The notes: a model not told the origin generated them from the letters alone. A stretch of 37,070 nt of DNA from Spirochaetota bacterium (GCA_030673105.1 DAOVJS010000005.1:1-37070); one strand, 5' to 3'; shown: positions 18,384-28,214, counted from the first letter of the stretch. A program made the numbers and translations.

Positions 18384-19159
18384 ACTATCCTCCGCGCGTT
18401 ACTGTAAATATTAAACCTGCTGCCCCTGGCAAAGCATATGAGTGTTACACCAAACACCTTTGCGAGTTTGACAGCCTCTGAGGTGGGGGCAGTGCGGGAA
18501 ATGAGAACGGGAATAGAGGCTCTTACAATTTTTAGCAAAACTGCCGAAGAAACTCTTCCGCTTGTTATTATTACTTTATCATCGGTTGAAACGCCTTTAC
18601 GGAGACAGTGCCCGATAACCTTGTCCATTGCGTTATGTCTGCCAATATCCTCACTGAAGAAAAGCACCTTATCCCGGGTGCAAATTGCAGAAGTGTGAAC
18701 TCCACCTGTTTTCCTGAATAGTACCGATCTTTGCTGCATTTCCCGGATGATTTGTACTATCTCTCTCCCGGTTATTTTTAAAGATGATTCTATCTTTGTC
18801 AGGGTATTGGTGCTTGAAACACTGAACAATGACCGGGTATAAAAGCATCCCGGTGTTATTAAGCGTTTATACGTCAGGTTCTTTAAAGGGTCGATTTTTT
18901 TCTTAATAGAAACACTTACAACGCCTTTTTTTTCGTTGTTTTCAATAAAAATAATATCGTCAATTTTTTTTATGAGCATCTCCGAATAGAGAAAACCGGT
19001 TGTAAGGTCCAGTAAGTCTTCGGGTGTGCACAGGATGGTGGCTAATTCGAAGTCATTAACAAAAATAGTGATGGGTATTTCGGTAACTACCTCATCGGCC
19101 AGGCGCTCTCTCCTTTCTCCTTTAATTCTTATTATTGGATGGGTTTCTGTTTTTTTCAT
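18380..19159 (-). CDS. fdhD: Formate dehydrogenase accessory sulfurtransferase FdhD
   Basis: LTTGFLYSEMLI, GGVHTSAICTRDKVLFFSEDIGRHNAMDKVIG, ITSGRVSSAVLLKIVRASIPVLISRTAPTSEAVKLA. Confidence 0.93.
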   Translation of the reverse strand: MKKTETHPIIRIKGERRERLADEVVTEIPITIFVNDFELATILCTPEDLLDLTTGFLYSEMLIKKIDDIIFIENNEKKGVVSVSIKKKIDPLKNLTYKRLITPGCFYTRSLFSVSSTNTLTKIESSLKITGREIVQIIREMQQRSVLFRKTGGVHTSAICTRDKVLFFSEDIGRHNAMDKVIGHCLRKGVSTDDKVIITSGRVSSAVLLKIVRASIPVLISRTAPTSEAVKLAKVFGVTLICFARGSRFNIYSNARRIV

Positions 19160-19167
19160 TAATTTAA

Positions 19168-19650
19168 TCAGTCAGCATCGTTTTTAAGGGATGGTTCCGT
19201 AAGAATATTTATGGTATCATTTTTTTTAACCATCCCTCCGCAGATAACCCGGGCAAAAAGCCCTTCACGCGGCATGATACAGTCGCCTATTTGTGTAAAA
19301 ATCTCGCACCCTGAATGGCACTTTTTCCCAATCTGGGTAATTTCCAGTACAGCTTTTTCCCCGATCGATATTTTCGATCCCGGTTTCATAGACAGCAATT
19401 CTATTCCCTCTGTCGTGATATTTTCTGCAAATATGCCGGGAACAGCTTTTAATCCTTTTTCCTCCATTTTTTTTACACTTTCGATTGCCAGGAGGCTTAC
19501 CTGGCGATGTGAATTGCTGTCGGCATGAGCGTCTCCAACAAGGCCGAAATTTTCCTTAAGGCGTCCCTGCCGGATGCTGCTTTTTTTTGTGCCGCGATTT
19601 TCGCTTATACAGACCGCAACAACTCTGGCTTTTGACGATCTATGCTCCAT
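19168..19650 (-). CDS. MOSC domain-containing protein
   Basis: VVAVCISENRGTKKSSI...FGLVGDAHADSNSHRQVSLLAIES...FAENITTEGIELL...IGKKCHSGCEIFTQIGDCIMPREGLFARVICGG. GGAGGTACAATTACAT precedes the ATG. Confidence 0.88.
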   Translation of the reverse strand: MEHRSSKARVVAVCISENRGTKKSSIRQGRLKENFGLVGDAHADSNSHRQVSLLAIESVKKMEEKGLKAVPGIFAENITTEGIELLSMKPGSKISIGEKAVLEITQIGKKCHSGCEIFTQIGDCIMPREGLFARVICGGMVKKNDTINILTEPSLKNDAD

Positions 19651-20716
19651 ATGTAATTGTACCTCCTCCGATAACTTTATCACCTATGTAAAATACAGCT
19701 GCCTGGCCCGGTGTTATGGCCCACTGGGGTTTTTTAAAAATTAGATGCACGGCCCCCGTCTCAAGAGGTGTCAGGGCCGCTTCAGCCGCAGTATGGAGTG
19801 AACGAATCTTGGCATACAGTCTTACCGGTTTTTCAACTCTTTCAGAGGTCCAGCTAACATCACCGGCTGTGAGTTCCATGCGGTAAACATCCTCCCTTTT
19901 ACCCACAAAAATAGAATTGCTCTCCCTGTCGATTTTTGTGACATAGAAAGGTGTCGGAGCTGAGATTCCAAGTCCTCTTCTCTGGCCTATTGTGTAGTTC
20001 ATGATACCTGTGTGCGTGCCCAGCAGGTTTCCCTCTTTATCATAAATCGGGCCGGGAGCTCCAGGATTTATACCGGTCTCCTTAAAGTATTTCCTGTAGT
20101 TATTTCCCTTTATGAAACAGATTTCCTGGGATTCAGGCTTTGAGTAGACAGGAAGACCATTTTTTTTCGCGATTTCCCTCACATTTGCTTTTGTGTGATA
20201 TCCAAGGGGCATTAGAGTATGTTTTAATTGATTCTGGTTCATTACATAGAGAAAATATGATTGATCTTTGCTCAGGTCAATTCCTCTTTTCAGGGTATAT
20301 CTGCCGCTCGCACTGTCATATTCAATGCGCGCGTAATGACCTGTTGCTGTGTATTCTGCCCCGACCTCTTCCGCCTTTTTTTTAAGAATACCAAACTTTA
20401 GAAACTGGTTGCATCTAATACAGGGATTTGGAGTTCTCCCCATTTTATATTCTTTCAGAAAGTTATTGATAACACTCTCCTGAAAGTGTGACCTCATATT
20501 CAGGACATAGTGCGGTATATTCAAAAGAGATGCCACATGCTTTGCATCTTCAATATTTCTTAGCCCGCAGCATGTGTCAGGCCCGTCAATTCCACTGTTT
20601 TTTGGAAGAAGCTGCATGGTGATTCCCACCACTTTATAGCCTTCTCTCATGAGGAGAAGGGCTGTGACAGATGAATCCACACCCCCGCTCATTGCAACCA
20701 GAACTGTTTTCTTCAT
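19640..20716 (-). CDS. mnmA: tRNA-specific 2-thiouridylase MnmA
   Basis: MKKTVLVAMSGGVDSSVTALLL, TPNPCIRCNQFLKFG, KPESQEICFI, NYTIGQRRGLGI. Confidence 0.95.
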   Translation of the reverse strand: MKKTVLVAMSGGVDSSVTALLLMREGYKVVGITMQLLPKNSGIDGPDTCCGLRNIEDAKHVASLLNIPHYVLNMRSHFQESVINNFLKEYKMGRTPNPCIRCNQFLKFGILKKKAEEVGAEYTATGHYARIEYDSASGRYTLKRGIDLSKDQSYFLYVMNQNQLKHTLMPLGYHTKANVREIAKKNGLPVYSKPESQEICFIKGNNYRKYFKETGINPGAPGPIYDKEGNLLGTHTGIMNYTIGQRRGLGISAPTPFYVTKIDRESNSIFVGKREDVYRMELTAGDVSWTSERVEKPVRLYAKIRSLHTAAEAALTPLETGAVHLIFKKPQWAITPGQAAVFYIGDKVIGGGTITYGA

Positions 20717-20729
20717 TATATTTTGCCCA

Positions 20730-21896
20730 TCATGTTTCGCTGTTACGCGCCATTGAGGTTGATCTGAGCCGTTTAACAATCCCTGGCAGTATATTCAGCA
20801 CTGCATCAATATCCCTGTTTTCAGTGTATTTACCAAGAGATAAACGAATTGATTCATGAGCGTTAAAATGGCTTTTCCCCAGGGCCAGGAGAACATGGGA
20901 GGGTTCAAGTGCGGAAGAGCTGCATGCCGGGCCGGCAGAGCAGGAGATCCCAGCGAGGTCCATACTCAAAAGCATAGATTCCCCCTCTACATATCTTATT
21001 GAAATATTTATATTGTTCGGCAGCCTTCTATAAGGGTGGCCGTTAAGTTCGGAGTTTTCAACAGAGTTTAGAATTCCTTCAATCAATTTATCCCGAAGGC
21101 GTGTCATCCTCTTAATTTCTTCATCCATTTCTTCTTGAGCGAGCACCACCGCCCTGCCGAGTCCAACAATGCCTGCAACGTTATGTGTGGAAGCCCTGCG
21201 GGCGTTCTCCTGTTCACCGCCGTGCATAAAGGAGGTAATTTCTGTTCCCTTTCGTATATAAATAAAGCCCACTCCTTTAGGGCCATAGAATTTATGTGCG
21301 GATGCGCTGAGAAGATCGACGCCCAGTTTATCAACGTTTACAGGTATATGCCCGAACGTCTGGACAGCATCTATGTGAAAACAAATATTCCTCTCTTTTG
21401 CAATTTTACCAATTTCTGATACCGGCTCAATTGTACCGATTTCATTATTGGCATGCATGATAGAGATGAGAATTGTGTTATTTGTAATAGCTTTTTTTAT
21501 GCTGTTTGGATCAACCATTCCATATCTATCAACCGGAATGACGGTAACACTAAATCCCTGTTTTTCAAGAAATTTACAGGAGTTTAAAACTGAATGGTGC
21601 TCAATGGCAGAGGTAATGATATGATTCCCCAGCGGCATGTTTTTAAATGCTGTACCTTTAACAGCAAAATTGTTGCTCTCGGTTCCCCCGCCTGTAAATA
21701 TTATTTCGTCAGGGGTTGCCCCCAGCATAAGTGCTACCTTTCTTCGTGAGTCTTCAATTGCTTTCCCTGCCTCCTGTCCGTGGCTGTGAAAACTCGATGG
21801 ATTACCGAACCTTTCAAAAAAGTAAGGCAGCATCTCTTTTATAACTAACTGATCCGTTGGAGTTGTGGCTGCATAATCCAGGTATATTCTCCTCAT
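20730..21896 (-). CDS. iscS: Cysteine desulfurase (IscS/NifS family)
   Basis: MRRIYLDYAATTPTD, GGTESNNFAVKG, HIDAVQTFGHIPV, SAHKFYGPKGVGFIYIRKG (PLP Lys), GISCSAGPACSSSALEPSHVLLALG. Confidence 0.94.
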   Translation of the reverse strand: MRRIYLDYAATTPTDQLVIKEMLPYFFERFGNPSSFHSHGQEAGKAIEDSRRKVALMLGATPDEIIFTGGGTESNNFAVKGTAFKNMPLGNHIITSAIEHHSVLNSCKFLEKQGFSVTVIPVDRYGMVDPNSIKKAITNNTILISIMHANNEIGTIEPVSEIGKIAKERNICFHIDAVQTFGHIPVNVDKLGVDLLSASAHKFYGPKGVGFIYIRKGTEITSFMHGGEQENARRASTHNVAGIVGLGRAVVLAQEEMDEEIKRMTRLRDKLIEGILNSVENSELNGHPYRRLPNNINISIRYVEGESMLLSMDLAGISCSAGPACSSSALEPSHVLLALGKSHFNAHESIRLSLGKYTENRDIDAVLNILPGIVKRLRSTSMARNSET

Positions 21897-21997
21897 ACTT
21901 CCTGATTCCCTTTCGAGCCTCATTAAAAGAGCCTTTCTATTAAGGTTTTTTTTATCGGGCAGGCGAATGTCAGAAGTTTGAGAAAGAGCATTCCCTC

Positions 21998-22441
21998 TCA
22001 AATTTCATATTCAAGATTGTATTTGCTTTTCTTATTGTGTTTTTTGACCAAAGATTCAAGAGTAATTGTTTTTAAGGTTTGAGCAAGCTGTGAACCGAGC
22101 GTGTCCCATATATCCCGGGTCACACAGGTGTCAGCCCTGTGGCAGACTTCTGGTTTATCGACACATTCTACAAGATGTATTCTCCCTTCCAGAGAATTCA
22201 GAATATCAAGCATTGTGATTTCTGAGGGAATTTTTGCGAGTGTATATCCTCCGTGTCCTACCCGGTTTGAATGTATTAAGCCAGACCCCTTCAGAGCATC
22301 AACGATATGTTGAAGATATCCCTCTGATAATTCCTGCCTTTTTGCAATCTCCTTCAATAACATGGGACCCTGATCGTAATTCACTGCAAGCTCCAGCATG
22401 AAGCGTGCTCCGTAACGCCCTTTTGTGGATATTCGTATCAT
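21998..22441 (-). CDS. Rrf2/IscR-family transcriptional regulator
   Basis: MIRISTKGRYGARFMLELA, wHTH GYTLAKIPSEITMLDIL, three-Cys cluster CVDKPEVCHRADTC. Confidence 0.92.
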   Translation of the reverse strand: MIRISTKGRYGARFMLELAVNYDQGPMLLKEIAKRQELSEGYLQHIVDALKGSGLIHSNRVGHGGYTLAKIPSEITMLDILNSLEGRIHLVECVDKPEVCHRADTCVTRDIWDTLGSQLAQTLKTITLESLVKKHNKKSKYNLEYEI

Positions 22442-22506
22442 CCGTTACCTCCTTAATTGAAAGTCCGGAAAAATTACCTTACCAAAGTTACAAAATAAGT
22501 ACTTTT

Positions 22507-22535
22507 ATATTAATAAAATAGCTGGTATTTGTCAA
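22507..22535 (-). promoter_or_regulatory. Near-consensus sigma70 promoter for the iscR-iscS-mnmA operon
   Basis: Minus strand: TTGACA (22535-22530), 17-nt spacer, TAATAT (22512-22507). Confidence 0.65.
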
Positions 22536-22548
22536 CCGGCTTTTTGTT

Positions 22549-23088
22549 TTAATTGCCTGAACGATGTTTAAGCATCTTTCTCATTTTAACAAGTGCAAGA
22601 GCGGTGAGAGATGTGTCTGTCAGTGACCTGTGTCTCGTCTCTTTATCATAGTGTATTCCAAGCCTTTTTAAAACTGCGTCCAGGTTGTGATGTTTTTCAT
22701 TCATAAACAGCTCCTTTGAGAGCTCCAGAGTATCAATTATTCTATTTTCCATCCTCTTAAAACCTAGCTTATCTATGAAATAACGGAGGAAACCTGTATC
22801 AAAGGATGCGTTATGCGCTGCAAGCGGGTAGTTCTGTATATATTTAAGAAAATCAGGCAGTACTGTCTCAATAGTTTCCGCATTTATAACCATTTCATCT
22901 GTAATGTGGTTTATCTTTGTAATGTCAGGCGGGATACTCTTTTCGGGGTTAACAAACTTAACGAATGCTTCATCTGTTTTTATTTCTTCATCTCTGACAG
23001 GAAGTGCGGCTATTTCTATAATCATGTCTCCCCTTCCGGGGTAGAGACCGGTTGTCTCGAGATCAATAACAATTATCGTTTCAGACAT
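22549..23088 (-). CDS. DnaQ-like 3'-5' exonuclease
   Basis: IIVIDLETTGLYPGRGDMIIEIAA (DEDD ExoI), HNASFDTGFLRYF, HRSLTDTSLTALAL. Confidence 0.85.
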   Translation of the reverse strand: MSETIIVIDLETTGLYPGRGDMIIEIAALPVRDEEIKTDEAFVKFVNPEKSIPPDITKINHITDEMVINAETIETVLPDFLKYIQNYPLAAHNASFDTGFLRYFIDKLGFKRMENRIIDTLELSKELFMNEKHHNLDAVLKRLGIHYDKETRHRSLTDTSLTALALVKMRKMLKHRSGN

Positions 23089-23199
23089 TTTATTGCTGTT
23101 TTTTTCATCAGATGATACGCTGCCCGCAGGCTGGCAGCCCCGGGCAGCAGGGGAGTTTGTTTTTAAACCGGATACACGCATAGAGGTGAGTGAAAAACC

Positions 23200-24330
23200 T
23201 CACTTTATCTCGGCTCCTACTACAATAGCCGCGACCACATCAACAGGCAGGAGAATAATATCAACCCTTCTGTTATTTCCCCTTCCTTTCTCGGAATCAT
23301 TATCATCGATTGGCCAGAATTCTCCCAGACCCATTGCAACCATTCTTGATGGGCTTATTTTACTTTTCTCCAGGAGATACCTGGTTACTGTAGCGCCCCT
23401 TGCACTCGCAAGCTCCCAGTTTGTAGAATATTTCTCTTTGAGTGAAGGAGTGATTATTGGCTTGCTGTCGGCATTGCCAAGAACTCCGATGAAATAACCG
23501 TCCAGCTCATTGAGGAGGATGGCTATTTTGCTTAAAATAATTTTGCTGCTATAGTTTATTTCAACACTGCCAGTTTCAAACATATACTCACTTACTACAT
23601 CCAGAACGATTCCATATTGACCTTTAAAAACTCGAACTTTACCCGTGCGTATCTCTTCACGGAGCAGTTCATGGATCCTCATAATGGCAAACTCCATAAG
23701 CTGCATACTTTCTTTCTGGATTCCTTCATATACACGTAAAGCCATTTCCAGTTCTTCTTTTTCCTCTGTTATTTGCTGAATCCGGGTGGAGAGCATGGTA
23801 TTGTTAACCTGTAACGTGTGATTCTCAGATTCAAGGGTATGATTTTCAGATTTCAATGTTTGATTTTCGGATTTCAGGGTATAATTTTCTGATTTTAACT
23901 GAGCAATTTCTCTGTTGATCTGCTGGATGCTTTCTTCCAGTTCGCCTTTTTTCATCTTTAATTCAATGATTTCAGCCTCTACTTGCTGAATTTGTTCTTT
24001 TGTCACCGAAACTATACTTGGATCCGGTGCTTCTTGTTCAATAGCTTCTATCTGCCCCTCTTTTTCAGCAATCCGGCCTTCAAGTTGAGCGATTTTACTT
24101 TCAAGAGCCGCCTTCCGGGCCTCAAGTGATTCTAACTGTGATTTTAAACTTTGATTATCTGATTCGAGTTGTGAGACCTGTGCTTCAAGTTTATCTTTTT
24201 CGTCACTACATTCATCAAGCTTGGCCTGAAGTGCTTTGGATCCGCCAGCATAAGCGATAAGAGAAGGAACAAGTAGAAAGAAAACTAACAATAATACAAA
24301 ATAAGCTGGTTTTAATCGTTTGTGTTTCAT
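23200..24330 (-). CDS. Exported coiled-coil protein with C-terminal OmpA/MotB domain
   Basis: N-terminal hydrophobic signal; long Glu/Lys/Leu heptad coiled coil (about residues 30-200); C-terminal LASARGATVTRYLLEKSKISPSRMVAMGLGEFWPIDDNDSEKGRGNNRRVDI. Confidence 0.85.
   Translation of the reverse strand: MKHKRLKPAYFVLLLVFFLLVPSLIAYAGGSKALQAKLDECSDEKDKLEAQVSQLESDNQSLKSQLESLEARKAALESKIAQLEGRIAEKEGQIEAIEQEAPDPSIVSVTKEQIQQVEAEIIELKMKKGELEESIQQINREIAQLKSENYTLKSENQTLKSENHTLESENHTLQVNNTMLSTRIQQITEEKEELEMALRVYEGIQKESMQLMEFAIMRIHELLREEIRTGKVRVFKGQYGIVLDVVSEYMFETGSVEINYSSKIILSKIAILLNELDGYFIGVLGNADSKPIITPSLKEKYSTNWELASARGATVTRYLLEKSKISPSRMVAMGLGEFWPIDDNDSEKGRGNNRRVDIILLPVDVVAAIVVGAEIK
23800..23898 (-). 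repeat. In-frame 21-bp repeats encoding (L)KSENxTL heptads
   Basis: LKSENYT-LKSENQT-LKSENHT-LESENHT-LQVNN within the OmpA-like CDS. Confidence 0.75.
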
Positions 24331-24465
24331 TTTATTTACCTCCGTGGATAGTAATCATCTAATTATACCGTAATTTTTGAAAATGTCAAGAGTGCTAAAA
24401 AAATAAACTTGAATTCATGTACATTACGGACTACAATAATTGAGATTTTCTCACAACCTCATATT

Positions 24466-24559
24466 AGGCTGTCCCATACATACAGAATTTAAATTTGATA
24501 CAATATATTACACAGTGCATTGTGACTAAAGAGCTGTTTTATATGTTAAGGGACAGCCT
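24466..24559. repeat. 94-bp MITE-like element, copy 2 (inverted relative to copy 1)
   Basis: AGGCTGTCCC...GGGACAGCCT ends; same 94-bp length as 4921-5014 in opposite orientation. Confidence 0.8.
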
Positions 24560-24602
24560 GAATTGAAATTTTTTTGACAGGAATAACTTAAAGGAAAAAA
24601 AT

Positions 24603-26396
24603 GTGAAAGTACTGAAAAGATATGTTTTCCCCCTAATGGTGTTCCTGTTAAATATATTAACTCTTTATGGGTATCAGGGCAATAACTATGTGAGGGTAAG
24701 AAGCTATTACCGCTCCGGCGGCCCCATAAGCTATAAAAATCTCTATCTTTCCTATGCCTTTCATTATAACCCGTATAATAACATAGCTGTCCATCTGGCC
24801 TTCTTTAAAGGTTACGGGGAGCCGGGATACTATCCTGTAGGGTATTTTAAAAGCACAGACGGAGGTCTCTATGAAAAAGGGAGTTACTATGTATATTTAA
24901 AGGATTATTTCCGGTTTAATAAAATAATAATTGGCAATTACACCCCCCTGTTTGGCCAGGGCCTGTTGTTTGGGAGTGTTTTCCCTCTGTTTCTTTCCAA
25001 TCCCTACTATGATGTTGCAAGGTACAGGGACGGCATATATCCCAAAGGTACAACATCAAAGGCGGTTCTGCTCGAAGGAGTTGCTCTGGAGTATGAGCGC
25101 CGGAATATGTATTTCAGGCCTTTTATATCGTGGAACCGGTTTGACTGTTCGGCAGGGGAGAGTGACTATTACAAATACAATGACAACGATTGGGACGGAG
25201 AACTGAATGGAGAGGATGTTGATGGGGATTTTACCGGAATAGAGGACCCCTTCCCGGAAAGTTATTCCAGCAAAACAAGGCTTTTGTCTTCGATCAGGAA
25301 TGAGCCTGACTATGAGAGTGTTAGTGCCAGGTTGAAGAGGAACAATCTTTCCGAGTACATGGCCGGGGTAAATGTTTCTGCCAGGTGGGATCGATTTAAG
25401 GCGGGGGCTACGGCCGCATACACTCATTTCAACAGGCTCATAGATCCCTACTACAATTTTGATTCTAATGAAGGTGATAAGACCGGACATTACTACAGGG
25501 GAAAAGATCTGCTTTCATCCAATATATACTTTAAATTATACAGGAATGTTGAGCTTTTTGGAGAAATCGCCGGAACTTTTTACAGGAAGCTTTCATACTA
25601 CCCGGAGTTTAACGGCGGTTATTCATCTGCTTTCGGTTTCTCAGGTGGTGTGCGGGAAAAGATTGGAAATGTCGGATTAATTCTATGGGGGGCTTATCTG
25701 CCGCCGAATCTCATTAATCCCCATGCTCTCGAGTTTCCGGACGGGTCGAATAATTTTGCCTGCGGATTGTTCGGTGTTAACTTCACAAAGAGCTCCAAAA
25801 GGTTCAGTAGCTGGATATATGTTTATCATGAAATCTATGAGGAAGACAATCCCGGGTATGAAGAGACCGGGTTATCCTACAGTTACAGGCTTGAGTATCC
25901 CCTCGGTAAAACCATGACCCTGAAACTGAAACAGAGTTTTGAGGCTATTGATAACCACTATTATGCCCCTAAAGCGATGTCTTACAGGATTCCATCGAAG
26001 GCCTCCCTTAAGCACCTGTTTACTGAAGATGATTATATCACGCTGACTTTAGAGAGCAGGCTTGGCAGCCCTGCCGGAGAGAGGCTTAAATCCGGAACCG
26101 GGCTTTCGGCGATGGTCTTTTTTAATAACGCTGAATATGATGCATCATTTCGGCTTATGTATTACAGCACCGATGACGACAGATTTTCGTATCTGTATCC
26201 CTATGAGCGCACGCTCTACAACTGGCATTTTATGCCGCCCTCTTTGAAGGGGAATGGTTTAGCGGGTTCATTTATATTTGTAAAAGACGTTATGAAAAAA
26301 CTTACCCTTGGGACAAAATTCAAGTTTAATATTGATTTTTACGAGAAATTACATAATGATTTAAGTATATATTTCATGACAGAATATTCTTTTTAA
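24603..26396 (+). CDS. Putative outer-membrane beta-barrel protein (597 aa)
   Basis: GTG start with AAAGGAAAAA upstream; signal peptide; alternating aromatic/polar strand pattern; IIIGNYTPLFGQGLLFG segment; C-terminal MTEYSF ending in Phe. Confidence 0.75.
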   Translation: MKVLKRYVFPLMVFLLNILTLYGYQGNNYVRVRSYYRSGGPISYKNLYLSYAFHYNPYNNIAVHLAFFKGYGEPGYYPVGYFKSTDGGLYEKGSYYVYLKDYFRFNKIIIGNYTPLFGQGLLFGSVFPLFLSNPYYDVARYRDGIYPKGTTSKAVLLEGVALEYERRNMYFRPFISWNRFDCSAGESDYYKYNDNDWDGELNGEDVDGDFTGIEDPFPESYSSKTRLLSSIRNEPDYESVSARLKRNNLSEYMAGVNVSARWDRFKAGATAAYTHFNRLIDPYYNFDSNEGDKTGHYYRGKDLLSSNIYFKLYRNVELFGEIAGTFYRKLSYYPEFNGGYSSAFGFSGGVREKIGNVGLILWGAYLPPNLINPHALEFPDGSNNFACGLFGVNFTKSSKRFSSWIYVYHEIYEEDNPGYEETGLSYSYRLEYPLGKTMTLKLKQSFEAIDNHYYAPKAMSYRIPSKASLKHLFTEDDYITLTLESRLGSPAGERLKSGTGLSAMVFFNNAEYDASFRLMYYSTDDDRFSYLYPYERTLYNWHFMPPSLKGNGLAGSFIFVKDVMKKLTLGTKFKFNIDFYEKLHNDLSIYFMTEYSF

Positions 26397-26430
26397 AAGA
26401 TGCCGGGTTCATTAATTTATGGAGTAGAGG

Positions 26431-27513
26431 ATGCCGCTGGTATCGAGTAAAGAACTTCTCCTGAAAGCGCACAGGGAGCACTTTGGAATAGGGGCCTTCA
26501 ATGCGAACAACATGGAAATGGTCCAGGCGATTATCGAGGCTGCGGAAGAGGAAAAGGCCCCTGTCATTCTTCAGGTAAGTCAGGGGACTCTGAAGTATGC
26601 CGGTCTCGAGTTCGCCGCAAACCTGGTAAAGACAGGAGCAGAACTTGCGAGTGTGCCGGTGGTGCTCCACCTGGACCATGGTACTGATTTCTATCAGAAT
26701 GTGCGCTGTTTGCGCGCGGGCTTCACGTCGCTCATGTATGACGGGACAGAGGGGATGCTTGATGCCTGTAAAAAGATGTCGGGCGATAATAAACCGTCAT
26801 TTGAAGTGATTTACAAAAAGGTTCAATCGCAGGAGGCCTTCGAGGAAAATGTTCGTATAACAAAGATGATAGTAGATATGGCACATGCATGTGATGTTCC
26901 GGTAGAGGCGGAACTGGGAAAAATACCAAGAATCGATGATTTTTGGGAAATAATAGGAAAAAAATTTAATTACTCCGCGCGACTGCCGGAAAGTGTACAG
27001 AAAATGGTTGAAAAGTTGTTTGCAGATCCTAAGAATGCGGAAGAGTTTGTGCAACTGACCGGATGCGATTCTCTTGCCGTTGCCTGCGGAAGCATCCATG
27101 GAATGAAAGCCGGAACACAGCCCCTGAATATTCGACTTCTTGATGAGATTTCTTCAAGGACAAATATTCCTCTTGTTCTTCATGGATCATCGGGGGTTAT
27201 TAAAACGATGAAAGATGCGGAGGCCTCAGGTATTAGGCCTGGAAAAAATGAGGGGACCATAGAAGACGCCTTAAGATATGGTATATCCAAAATTAATGTT
27301 TCAACCGAGCTGCAGATTACTTTCATTGACATGGTTCGAAAAGAAATGGAGAATAACCCGGGGGAAAAGGATGTCAGAAAGATTTTTCTGCCTGCGAAAA
27401 CCGCACTGAAAAGCAGGGTTCGCTGCTTGATCAGGCTTTTTGGCTCCTCAGGAAAGGGGCATACAGGTTTTGTATCAAAGCTCGGAAAAAGCGAGATTAT
27501 GCATCCCGAGTAA
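26431..27513 (+). CDS. Class II fructose-bisphosphate aldolase family protein
   Basis: FGIGAFNANNMEMVQAIIEAAEEEKAPVILQVS, VVLHLDHGTD, GFTSLMYDG, LPLVLHGSSGV-like IPLVLHGSSGV, GISKINVSTEL. Confidence 0.92.
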   Translation: MPLVSSKELLLKAHREHFGIGAFNANNMEMVQAIIEAAEEEKAPVILQVSQGTLKYAGLEFAANLVKTGAELASVPVVLHLDHGTDFYQNVRCLRAGFTSLMYDGTEGMLDACKKMSGDNKPSFEVIYKKVQSQEAFEENVRITKMIVDMAHACDVPVEAELGKIPRIDDFWEIIGKKFNYSARLPESVQKMVEKLFADPKNAEEFVQLTGCDSLAVACGSIHGMKAGTQPLNIRLLDEISSRTNIPLVLHGSSGVIKTMKDAEASGIRPGKNEGTIEDALRYGISKINVSTELQITFIDMVRKEMENNPGEKDVRKIFLPAKTALKSRVRCLIRLFGSSGKGHTGFVSKLGKSEIMHPE

Positions 27514-27518
27514 AAACT

Positions 27519-28214
27519 TTAATTGGTATTACCGGCTAATGATGGCCTTTTGCGGACGATAAACTTTGTCATATAAATGAATGGTGTATCAATAGCTGCA
27601 ACGATTATTTTAAGTATATATGTGGATAGGATTATCTCTGATATGATTTTTGTTTCGTATACACCGGCAAAGGCAAGGGTACAAAAAACAGCGGTATCAA
27701 TTATCTGGGATACCCATGTAGAGCCGTTGTTTCTTATCCACATATGTTTTGGGAACTTCTTTTTCAGCCAGTCATAACTCACAACATCAAAGTTCTGCGA
27801 AAGTATGTAGGCTGCCATTGAGGCCGCTGTTATTCTCCACACAGGTGTAAACAGCTGGTTCATAGCACCGTGAAAGAGATCCCATGGCGCAGGTTTATAG
27901 ACGAGTATGAATCGACTGGCAATAAGGAAAAAGAGTGAGATATAAAAACCGATAAAAACGGCCTTCCTCGCCTCTTTTTTACCGTAGTATTCAGAAATAA
28001 TATCAGTGCCCAAAAATATAGATGCGTATAAAACATTACCGCCTGTTGCGTCGAGTCCGAAAAGGACCATACCTTTTAAGACAAAGATGTTCATCATTAC
28101 AATGTTTGACGCGATTATGGCAATAATACCATTCTTTCCCCAGAAAGTGAATCCGACCAACAGGAGGCTGAGATCAGCGAAGGTCCAGAGAATATATATG
28201 TAGTTATTGTGCAT
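27519..28214 (-). CDS. Queuosine precursor transporter (YhhQ/VUT family)
   Basis: TM-rich; GGNVLYASIFLGTDIISEYYGKKEARKAVFIGF, NNGSTWVSQIIDTAVF. Confidence 0.87.
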   Translation of the reverse strand: MHNNYIYILWTFADLSLLLVGFTFWGKNGIIAIIASNIVMMNIFVLKGMVLFGLDATGGNVLYASIFLGTDIISEYYGKKEARKAVFIGFYISLFFLIASRFILVYKPAPWDLFHGAMNQLFTPVWRITAASMAAYILSQNFDVVSYDWLKKKFPKHMWIRNNGSTWVSQIIDTAVFCTLAFAGVYETKIISEIILSTYILKIIVAAIDTPFIYMTKFIVRKRPSLAGNTN

